Shown here: in pieces, positions 20,750-26,226 of the stretch | How positions within the stretch are numbered: the stretch's first letter is position 1 | How the letters are laid out: the number at the start of each line of letters is the position of its first letter | Assembly: GCA_900539175.1 (NCBI GenBank) | Contig: UQAW01000058.1 | Location: forward strand, 1 to 26,226 | Source: an uncultured Lachnospiraceae bacterium | GTDB taxonomy: Bacteria; Bacillota; Clostridia; Lachnospirales; Lachnospiraceae | DNA length: 26,226 bases | Reading direction: 5' to 3' | Notes under the pieces: model-generated | What the model saw: only the letters and a program-made list of their open reading frames with translations | Database searches by the model: none | Told to the model about the DNA's origin: nothing | Translations under genes and position numbers: made by a program

Positions 20750-22267
20750 TTATTTACCCTTCTCCTTTTCTTTCAAACGAACTCTCTGACTGCGTTTTGT
20801 GAAAATCGGTCTCCTTCTCATCATGCGAAATGGCGCCCGAAGCAGACTGTCCCGTTCATCCTCATACTCCGGTACATCCTGACCCACATAAGGCATCAGA
20901 TACGGAATCTGGAAACTGGTAAGTCCCGCAAGATGCCCCAGAAACAGGAACCATCCCAATACAAGTCCGAAAATTCCAAACAGCCCGCCAAGCAGAATAA
21001 ATCCGTATTTTAGCAATCGGAAAGGAGCGGAAAATTCCTCATTTGGTATAGCAAACGAGGATAATGCACTTAAAGCTACCACCACCACAGTCATAGGGCT
21101 GACCAAATTGGCGCTGACTGCCGCATCTCCGATAATCAGACCGCCGACAATCCCAATCGTACCGCCAAGGGGGCCCGGCATCCGCACACCCGCCTCCCGA
21201 ATCAGTTCAAAAGCCAGTTCCATCAACAGAATCTCCACAATACTTGGAAACGGCACCCCTCTCCTTGCCTCTGCAAAGGACAACAGCAGATTTGTAGGAA
21301 GTACCTGCGTATGAAACCGAATGACTGCCAGATAGATGCCGGAAATCATCAATGCAATAAATGCTGCACTATAGCGGATCAGCCGCTGAAAAGACACCAT
21401 TTCAAACCGGTTATAGCGATCCTCACTGGACTTCATAAACCCGGAAAAGGTGGCCGGAAGCATGATTGCGACCGGTGAATTGTCGCAGATCACCACCAGA
21501 CGCCCATCCAGCACCTCCATCGCCGCCCGATCGGGGCGCTCTGTCGTCTCAAACTGCGGAAACGGTGACTTCCAGTCCTCTTCTGCCAACTGCTCTAACA
21601 TCCCCGAATCCAACACCCCATCAATTTCAAACTGCTCCAGCCTTTCTTTCAGTTTTTCCAATACCTCCGGATACATCAATTCTTCCATATATACAAGCGC
21701 TACTACCGTATCTGAACGAACACCCACCTTGATCTCTTCCACTTTCAGATTCGTACTGCGGACCCGTTTCCGAATCAGAGCCGTATTTGTCTTCACCGAG
21801 TCTGTAAATCCCTCATTGGAGCCGCGTAGAACCTTCTCCGATTCCACCCTGGATACCCCCATATTGGGATACCCCTTACTTCCAATCTTAACTGCCTTGT
21901 CATAGCCGTCCAGAAAGAAAATGGCATTTCCAGCCAACATTGCCTGAAATGCCCCCTCCATCTCCGTAAACTCCGCCGTATCCGAGATTCCAACCCCGTT
22001 TTCCGCCACAAAAGAGGCAATCTCATCACCCGGAATCTCCCAAAGATGATTAATCAACTTTCCGATCACCGAGTCTTCCAAAACCATATTGCTGACCGCC
22101 GCTTCAATATAAACCACCAGGCACCGAACTTTCTTCCCGTTTCCCAACATCATCGGCCGAATGATAATATCACTGCACCCCGTACACCGTTCCTTAATGT
22201 ACGCTTCATTCTCTCGTATATCCTTACTGATCTTCCTGACCGCTCCATCGCTTTTATTGCCCTTCAT
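20750..22267 (-). CDS. gerAA: GerA-family spore germination protein, A subunit
   Basis: 505 residues. Soluble N-terminal region (about 1-290) with DIIIRPMMLGNGKKVRCLVV, GKLINHLWEIP, DGYDKAVKIGSKGYPNMGVS, GSNEGFTDSVKTNTALIRKR and ICDNSPVAIMLPATFSGFMK, then 4-5 membrane helices including LLSFAEARRGVPFPSIVEIL and PLGGTIGIVGGLIIGDAAVS, and a basic tail. All are hallmarks of GerAA/SpoVAF-type proteins. Together with the B and C subunits it forms an inner-membrane receptor, probably a ligand-gated channel. GGAGGGG precedes the ATG. A sigma-G-like promoter lies upstream. Confidence 0.96.
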   Translation of the reverse strand: MKGNKSDGAVRKISKDIRENEAYIKERCTGCSDIIIRPMMLGNGKKVRCLVVYIEAAVSNMVLEDSVIGKLINHLWEIPGDEIASFVAENGVGISDTAEFTEMEGAFQAMLAGNAIFFLDGYDKAVKIGSKGYPNMGVSRVESEKVLRGSNEGFTDSVKTNTALIRKRVRSTNLKVEEIKVGVRSDTVVALVYMEELMYPEVLEKLKERLEQFEIDGVLDSGMLEQLAEEDWKSPFPQFETTERPDRAAMEVLDGRLVVICDNSPVAIMLPATFSGFMKSSEDRYNRFEMVSFQRLIRYSAAFIALMISGIYLAVIRFHTQVLPTNLLLSFAEARRGVPFPSIVEILLMELAFELIREAGVRMPGPLGGTIGIVGGLIIGDAAVSANLVSPMTVVVVALSALSSFAIPNEEFSAPFRLLKYGFILLGGLFGIFGLVLGWFLFLGHLAGLTSFQIPYLMPYVGQDVPEYEDERDSLLRAPFRMMRRRPIFTKRSQRVRLKEKEKGK

Positions 22268-22305
22268 TTTCTGAAATCCCCTCCATTCCTGTCACACTTA
22301 ATAAA

Positions 22306-22334
22306 CAGTATTTCCCAATTCTGGCACTTCATAC
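22306..22334 (-). promoter_or_regulatory. Candidate sigma-G (forespore) promoter of the ger operon
   Basis: On the minus strand GTATG (22334-22330), 17 bases, AATACTG (22312-22306). This fits the GNATR -35 and 5 of 7 positions of the CATACTA -10 of forespore promoters, with expected spacing. Germinant receptor operons are normally sigma-G-dependent. Confidence 0.4.
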
Positions 22335-22337
22335 ACG

Positions 22338-22376
22338 AAAAAAAGGCATCTATCCTTCTATTTGATAGATACCTTT
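22338..22376 (-). terminator. Intrinsic terminator of the ispE-GntR transcript
   Basis: On the minus strand AAAGGTATCTATC pairs with GATAGATGCCTTT (one G-U) across a 9-base loop, then seven T. It lies 51 bases after the stop of the GntR gene and just before the ger promoter. Confidence 0.85.
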
Positions 22377-22427
22377 CAATTTCGTCTCTATTTGAACGAT
22401 TTTATTTTCATCTGGATGAAAATGCTT

Positions 22428-23114
22428 CTATTGCTTCATCATTTTCATAATTCGATCCTGCTGCCTGCTGATATGAACAAATGTATGCTGATAGGCACCC
22501 TGTGCGTCCCGCCTCTTCAATGCCTCACAAATTGCATAATGTTCTTCCACCAGAGAATCCCGAATCTCCACATCCTTCAGATATTCAATCCGGTACCGAT
22601 ACATCTGCTCACGCAAGTTGCTGATTAACTGAACCAGCCTTTGATTATCCGTGGCCTGATAAATCAGCTCATGGAAATGCACGTCCGCCTGCGCCAATGC
22701 CGTAATGTCTCCTTCCTTCACGGAATTTACCTGTTTCTCAAACTCCCCTGCGGCAGCCTCAAGCTCCTGAATCTGTTCCTCTGTCATACGTTCACAGGCA
22801 AACTTTACAGCCAGTTCCTCCAGGCCTAAGCGAACCTCCAGCACATCATTCAGATCTTTTTCGGTAATCTGTGCCACCTGTGCGCCTTTCCGCGGCACCA
22901 TGATGACCAGCCCATCCAATTCCAACATCCGGATTGCTTCACGAATCGGGGTTCTGGATACCCCCAGACGATTCGCAAGCTTAATCTCCATCAACCGCTC
23001 TCCCGGTTTTAAGTCTCCACGCAGAATTGCTTCGCGAAGTGTGTGAAACACAACATCCCGAAGCGGCATATACTGATAATTACTCATACTCAAAGTCAAT
23101 TCATCTTTTCCCAT
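22428..23114 (-). CDS. GntR-family regulator, FadR/FCD subfamily
   Basis: 228 residues. N-terminal winged helix: LRDVVFHTLREAILRGDLKP, GERLMEIKLANRLGVSRTPI, REAIRMLELDGLVIMVPRKG. The FCD ligand domain follows, with acidic/histidine metal-site residues (EVRLGLEELAVKFA, DVHFHELIYQATDN, EEHYAICEALKRRD and a final HTFVHI). ATG 23114 has GAGGA 9 bases upstream. It follows ispE by 34 bases and is the last gene before the terminator. A TTGTATACAA palindrome of the type bound by FCD regulators lies at the ispE promoter, so autoregulation is likely. Effector unknown. Confidence 0.93.
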   Translation of the reverse strand: MGKDELTLSMSNYQYMPLRDVVFHTLREAILRGDLKPGERLMEIKLANRLGVSRTPIREAIRMLELDGLVIMVPRKGAQVAQITEKDLNDVLEVRLGLEELAVKFACERMTEEQIQELEAAAGEFEKQVNSVKEGDITALAQADVHFHELIYQATDNQRLVQLISNLREQMYRYRIEYLKDVEIRDSLVEEHYAICEALKRRDAQGAYQHTFVHISRQQDRIMKMMKQ

Positions 23115-23148
23115 CTCTTACTGTCCTCTATCTCCAAATATAACTGCC

Positions 23149-24030
23149 TCACAAACCGACAGCAACTGAATGATTATGACCAAATGGTTTTGTCAAATAG
23201 ATCTGTTTCACCAGATTGGTATCCTGCAGCTTCTGATAAGCGTGCTCCGCCTTTCTTCTATCATCAAAAATCCCGAATACTGTAGGACCGCTTCCGCTCA
23301 TCAGCGCGTTTAAAGCTCCATTCTCTATCATATGTTGCTTAATTTCAGCAATCACGGGATAATCCCTGATTGTCACATCTTCCAGAACATTTGCCATGCG
23401 TGCCGTCACGCCCTCCAAAGAACCCTGGCTGATGGCATCCATAATCCCGTCAATGTCCGGGTGGTTCTCAATCTCATCGACACGCAGGCTTTTATAAACA
23501 TTCTTTGTTGAAACATTGATTCCCGGTTTACCCACCAGGATATAACAAGGCGGCATCGGCGGCAATGGGGTCAATATCTCCCCGATTCCCTCCGCAAGCG
23601 CTGTCCCCCGCATAATACAATAAGGCACATCTGCACCAATCGCAACACCGCGTTTTGCAAGCTCTTCCATGGACAGATCCAGATGAAACATCCGGTTCAC
23701 TCCCACCATGACTGCGGCCGCGTCTGAACTCCCCCCTGCCATACCTGCAGCTACCGGTATAAACTTTCTGAGACGGATATCCAGTCCCTTCGTAATGTGA
23801 AATTCATCCATCAAAAGCTTAGCCGCCTTGTGTACCAGATTATTCTCATTGCAAGGCAGATAGGGCAGATTCGTCTTGATTCTGATCCCCGGCTCCTCAC
23901 TTTTTGCAATATCAATCTGGTCATACATATGAATCGTCTGCATAATCATGCGGACCTCGTGATATCCGTCTTCCCGCTTCCCTACTACATCTAACCCCAA
24001 ATTAATCTTGGCCATCGCCCGTAATCTCAT
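23149..24030 (-). CDS. ispE: 4-diphosphocytidyl-2-C-methyl-D-erythritol kinase
   Basis: 293 residues. GHMP kinase of the methylerythritol phosphate route to isoprenoid precursors: phosphorylates CDP-ME with ATP in the cytosol. Family marks: AKINLGLDVVGKREDGYHEV (7-26), the glycine-rich ATP loop PVAAGMAGGSSDAAAVMVG (92-110), GADVPYC and the C-terminal MSGSGPTVFGIF. Length is normal. ATG 24030 has GAGG 8 bases upstream. First gene of an operon with the GntR-type regulator. Confidence 0.97.
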   Translation of the reverse strand: MRLRAMAKINLGLDVVGKREDGYHEVRMIMQTIHMYDQIDIAKSEEPGIRIKTNLPYLPCNENNLVHKAAKLLMDEFHITKGLDIRLRKFIPVAAGMAGGSSDAAAVMVGVNRMFHLDLSMEELAKRGVAIGADVPYCIMRGTALAEGIGEILTPLPPMPPCYILVGKPGINVSTKNVYKSLRVDEIENHPDIDGIMDAISQGSLEGVTARMANVLEDVTIRDYPVIAEIKQHMIENGALNALMSGSGPTVFGIFDDRRKAEHAYQKLQDTNLVKQIYLTKPFGHNHSVAVGL

Positions 24031-24094
24031 ACTCGTACCTCAATCATCCATTCTCTTTTGCAACCACTCAATATCAAATGTATTTTTACGTTTT

Positions 24095-24136
24095 TTGTAT
24101 ACAATATATCTTAACTGATTTATGCCCAAAAAGCAA
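24095..24136 (-). promoter_or_regulatory. ispE promoter with GntR/FCD-type operator
   Basis: On the minus strand TTGCTT (24136-24131), 17 bases, TAAGAT (24113-24108), followed at about the start point by the perfect 10-bp palindrome TTGTATACAA (24095-24104). FCD-type GntR regulators commonly bind TNGTATACNA-like sites. The regulator gene is in the same operon. Confidence 0.55.
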
Positions 24137-24141
24137 CCCGG

Positions 24142-25701
24142 TTATTCCACCTTTTTCACCAGAAGCAAAGAATCCATCGGTTTTACAATCTCCGATTTCA
24201 GCTCATTTAATTCACAGATTTCATCTACTGTGGTATAAAACCGCTTTGCAATATCCCACAGTGTATCCCCATCCTGCACCAGATAGCAGACGATCCCCGG
24301 CATATTGCGAACTTCTTCCATATCAAGGGGTTCTTCCCTGATTTCACTTACAATCTCCATCGTATGCTCCCTCATCACGATGGCATTCAGATTAATCACC
24401 GCTTTCACTTCGATATCGTTGCTGTCAATCATGGTAGCAGACAACTGTTCAATATCGCCGCGCAGATAATATTTACACATCTGATTAATTCCCGGCGCCT
24501 CCACCACATGGGTAAATGGAATTGCCGTCTCCATGGAATAAAAAGGCATCTCATCATCACTGATAATATACAGGATTCTGAGTTTTACAATGCCCTCGAC
24601 CTGAATCCCATTTTCCACGACCTTCATGAAATCAATTTTTACGGTTCCCTCACTGTGACAGAGCTGAAGAATCTTATTGGACGGCTCCGGCACATTAATC
24701 CTGTCGTTGACTCTGCATTTGGAAAAGTTCTTGACCAACAAACTTTCCAGCGTTTTCGGTGCTTTTGTCAACACATAGTTTTTATTCGGCGCGTATACAT
24801 CCTGAATCAAATTACTGCTGGTTTCCCGGTAAAGCTTCATATCCAGCTCCAGAACCATATCCATCTGCAGCACCCGCTCTTCACCGTCTGCATCCGGTGC
24901 CACCTCCAATGTATTCTGAAGCATGGTAACTTCAATATTCGGGATCATTTCCAACGTACATCCCGGACAATCCACCTCCTGCTGCCAGGGAATCGCCTGC
25001 TCAAGATACTGCAGCGGCTGGTCCTCATCGTCCCCGGAATACAAGGTGAATACAAAAAGCTCGCCTTTGACCGCGATCTTTCCCTCCATCCCCCGGATAT
25101 CCAGTGCCCGGACCTGCATATCTTTCCAGAGTATGGTGTGAATGTTCGGTTTGTTGGAAGCCAGTGTAAGTTCCTTCTTGATACGCATGGTATCCTTTTT
25201 ATGTACCCCCAATTCCAGAACAGCAACTTCTTCCATCTTTACAGAAGTCCCCTCCGAATCCTTCAGCTCCTGGGGCAGGAGAACATCCTGTATCTCCTCC
25301 ACATAGGCATGAAAGGTCACCAGGGCGCGAATATTCAGCTTTCGGGAATTGATCAGATGAATACTTAAATCCTCCATATCCCATTTCAGGCAGATTTTAT
25401 CTCCGCTGGTCAGTCCATCCAGATTAATATTTTCATCAATATTCAATGCTCCGTCCATATGATAAATTCTACGCACCTGGCCATCTGATACATACAACAG
25501 GTGAAATTCCAGTGTTCCTGTAATTCTGGCACGCCCTTCGCTGACCTGTACCTCCTTCAGTACCACTTCCCCTTTTTTCTGAATCATACGTCCCACATCT
25601 GGCTTTGTATCCGGTACATTGTAATCCTCATCAAAGGTAATCTGTGTCTCTGCTTCACTCTTTCTGCAAATCTGATGCAGATTTTTCTTTGTCAATTCCA
25701 T
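24142..25701 (-). CDS. SipL-like spore morphogenesis protein (DUF3794/SPOCS repeats plus LysM)
   Basis: 519 residues from ATG 25701 (AGGAGG 8 bases upstream). Begins MELTKKNLHQICRKSEAETQ, then EDYNVPDTKPDVGRMIQKKG. Repeated DUF3794 (SPOCS) units cover about 30-460 (VSEGRARITGTLEFHLLYVS; again near 205-225 and 360-390 with VEGIVKLRILYII). A C-terminal LysM (CYLVQDGDTLWDIAKRFYTT...) fills the last ~48 residues. This matches SipL of Clostridioides difficile, which binds SpoIVA through LysM and is needed to build the coat around the forespore. No signal peptide, fitting a mother-cell cytosolic protein. Its start lies inside the upstream lipoprotein gene (47-base overlap), so the two are coupled. 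Confidence 0.88.
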   Translation of the reverse strand: MELTKKNLHQICRKSEAETQITFDEDYNVPDTKPDVGRMIQKKGEVVLKEVQVSEGRARITGTLEFHLLYVSDGQVRRIYHMDGALNIDENINLDGLTSGDKICLKWDMEDLSIHLINSRKLNIRALVTFHAYVEEIQDVLLPQELKDSEGTSVKMEEVAVLELGVHKKDTMRIKKELTLASNKPNIHTILWKDMQVRALDIRGMEGKIAVKGELFVFTLYSGDDEDQPLQYLEQAIPWQQEVDCPGCTLEMIPNIEVTMLQNTLEVAPDADGEERVLQMDMVLELDMKLYRETSSNLIQDVYAPNKNYVLTKAPKTLESLLVKNFSKCRVNDRINVPEPSNKILQLCHSEGTVKIDFMKVVENGIQVEGIVKLRILYIISDDEMPFYSMETAIPFTHVVEAPGINQMCKYYLRGDIEQLSATMIDSNDIEVKAVINLNAIVMREHTMEIVSEIREEPLDMEEVRNMPGIVCYLVQDGDTLWDIAKRFYTTVDEICELNELKSEIVKPMDSLLLVKKVE

Positions 25702-26131
25702 CTTCTTTCCCTCCTGATTCTTCAAATGCTACCGGATACCCCGGATCTTCAAGTTTTATTACAAAATATGGGCAGGAACCGTCACCTTTTTGTTCCTCTT
25801 TGGTCTGCGGTCCAATCAGTTCACTTCTTACCAACAGACGCTCCCCACAAGTCCCTACATCCAGAATACGTATGGAATAGCCGCCGGTTTTCTGCCGGCC
25901 ATATCCACGCATCACATAAAGATACCCATCACTTTTATAAACCATCTGAAATGCTTTTTCCTGCTGATCTGCAATCAGCTTTTTGACTTCTTCCGGAATT
26001 TCCCCTGACTTTACCACTGTATAAGCAACTTCCTGATATGTTCCTTCTTTTTTCTCTGAGATACCGCAGCCCACCCATATGGCGGTACACATTGCTGCCA
26101 ACAACATCAGCCACCCTATCCGCTTTTTCAT
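25655..26131 (-). CDS. Lipoprotein with PrcB-like C-terminal domain
   Basis: 158 residues from ATG 26131 (GCGAGG 8 bases upstream); the longer frame to 26191 starts inside a terminator. Lipoprotein signal MKKRIGWLMLLAAMCTAIWV then G-C (C22). The body has EVAYTVVKSGEIPEEVKKLI, then YLYVMRGYGRQKTGGYSIRI and IGPQTKEEQ...CPYFVIKLED, the PrcB_C pattern (first described in a spirochaete protease complex subunit; function in Firmicutes unknown). The last residues overlap the SipL-like gene by 47 bases, suggesting a shared sporulation role. The tail (SGGKEDGIDKEKSASDLQKE) is charged and probably disordered. Confidence 0.75.
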   Translation of the reverse strand: MKKRIGWLMLLAAMCTAIWVGCGISEKKEGTYQEVAYTVVKSGEIPEEVKKLIADQQEKAFQMVYKSDGYLYVMRGYGRQKTGGYSIRILDVGTCGERLLVRSELIGPQTKEEQKGDGSCPYFVIKLEDPGYPVAFEESGGKEDGIDKEKSASDLQKE

Positions 26132-26161
26132 GTTGAAAGCCTCGCCCCGCTCTTTATAGAT

Positions 26162-26169
26162 ATTGTATG
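26162..26169 (-). promoter_or_regulatory. Possible sigma-E -10 element
   Basis: Minus strand CATACAAT is a full match to the sigma-E (mother-cell) -10 pattern CATACANT, about 30 bases upstream of the PrcB-like lipoprotein start. A matching -35 was not found at the right spacing, so this is only suggestive. It fits a mother-cell role of the downstream SipL-like gene. Confidence 0.35.
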
Positions 26170-26172
26170 CGT

Positions 26173-26191
26173 AAAAAAATGCCTTCGGCAT
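26173..26191 (-). terminator. Short intrinsic terminator of the gene upstream of the window
   Basis: On the minus strand ATGCC-GAA-GGCAT followed by a run of seven T. It ends a leftward transcript that begins beyond 26226. The stem is short (5 bp), the T-run good. Confidence 0.55.
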
Positions 26192-26205
26192 CTCAACTCC
26201 CCTAA

Positions 26206-26223
26206 CCCCTCAATCTTGAGGGG
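26206..26223. repeat. Hairpin at the window edge
   Basis: CCCCTC (26206-26211) and GAGGGG (26218-26223) form a 6-bp perfect stem with a 6-base loop. It may belong to the end of the gene lying beyond the window. Too short and too near the edge to interpret. Confidence 0.3.
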
Positions 26224-26226
26224 AAG

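Noticed and set aside
21450..21905. 151-residue plus-strand ORF opposite gerAA
   Set aside because: Serine/threonine-rich antisense shadow; gerAA is certain.
24364..25368. 334-residue plus-strand ORF opposite the SipL-like gene
   Set aside because: Long open shadow of a coding frame; histidine/leucine-rich translation, no start signals.
26132..26191. 20-residue N-terminal extension of the PrcB-like lipoprotein
   Set aside because: It begins inside a terminator hairpin and would hide the lipoprotein signal; ATG 26131 has its own ribosome site.
1..26226. tRNA, rRNA or CRISPR array
   Set aside because: No cloverleaf with a GTTCGA-like T-loop, no rRNA stretch and no regularly spaced direct repeats were seen.

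Overview
The window looks like chromosome from a spore-forming, anaerobic Firmicute of the Lachnospiraceae type (Clostridia). The reasons are the sporulation genes (a SipL-like DUF3794/LysM protein, a gerA-type germinant receptor operon, spoIIR), ispE next to a GntR/FCD regulator, murI next to a DUF1934 gene, strong AGGAGG-type ribosome binding sites, and moderate GC. No rRNA, tRNA or CRISPR array was seen.

Region 1 (1 to about 6940) is AT-rich accessory DNA. It is the right end of an integrated element carrying its own large serine recombinase (5017-6966). Leftward from a near-consensus promoter (4315-4343) runs a cargo operon: an XRE regulator that seems broken by two -1 frameshifts (its C-terminal third is the separate 105-residue ORF), a 417-residue protein of unknown function, a DUF4258/YgiT-type toxin-antitoxin pair, and a 475-residue protein with a RecB/Cas4-like PD-(D/E)XK nuclease signature. 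Rightward, a leader of about 290 nt precedes a 64-residue protein and the recombinase. The recombinase frame runs out into host DNA, where it meets the 3' remnant of an ABC-transporter substrate-binding gene (6941-7510). The element therefore split that gene, and its 5' half should lie beyond the left edge of the window.

Region 2 (7500-17500) is host chromosome. It holds a DUF2975 / small XRE / DUF4173 membrane operon behind a perfect TTGACA-N17-TATAAT promoter; a methyltransferase / AraC regulator / unknown-protein operon; a secreted trigger-factor-like FKBP lipoprotein; a membrane-anchored protein resembling a polysaccharide deacetylase that has lost its catalytic motifs; and a small membrane protein whose mRNA leader can fold into a closed multi-helix junction. 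Two very long inverted repeats (41 bp perfect; 53 bp with two mismatches) sit exactly at the 3' ends of two leftward genes, each bordered by GGACG-like iterations. They look like members of one class of palindromic element.

Region 3 (17500-26226) is a leftward cell-envelope and sporulation cluster: PrcB-like lipoprotein and SipL-like protein; ispE and GntR regulator (with a TTGTATACAA palindrome at the promoter); gerAA-gerAB-short gerAC-spoIIR as one overlapping operon; then murI and DUF1934.

The best leads for something undescribed are the XRE regulator plus 417-residue protein module with its nuclease and toxin-antitoxin neighbours, the structured leader at 16015-16174, and the paired long-palindrome elements. 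All functional statements rest on reading the sequence and on remembered family knowledge; no database search was run.
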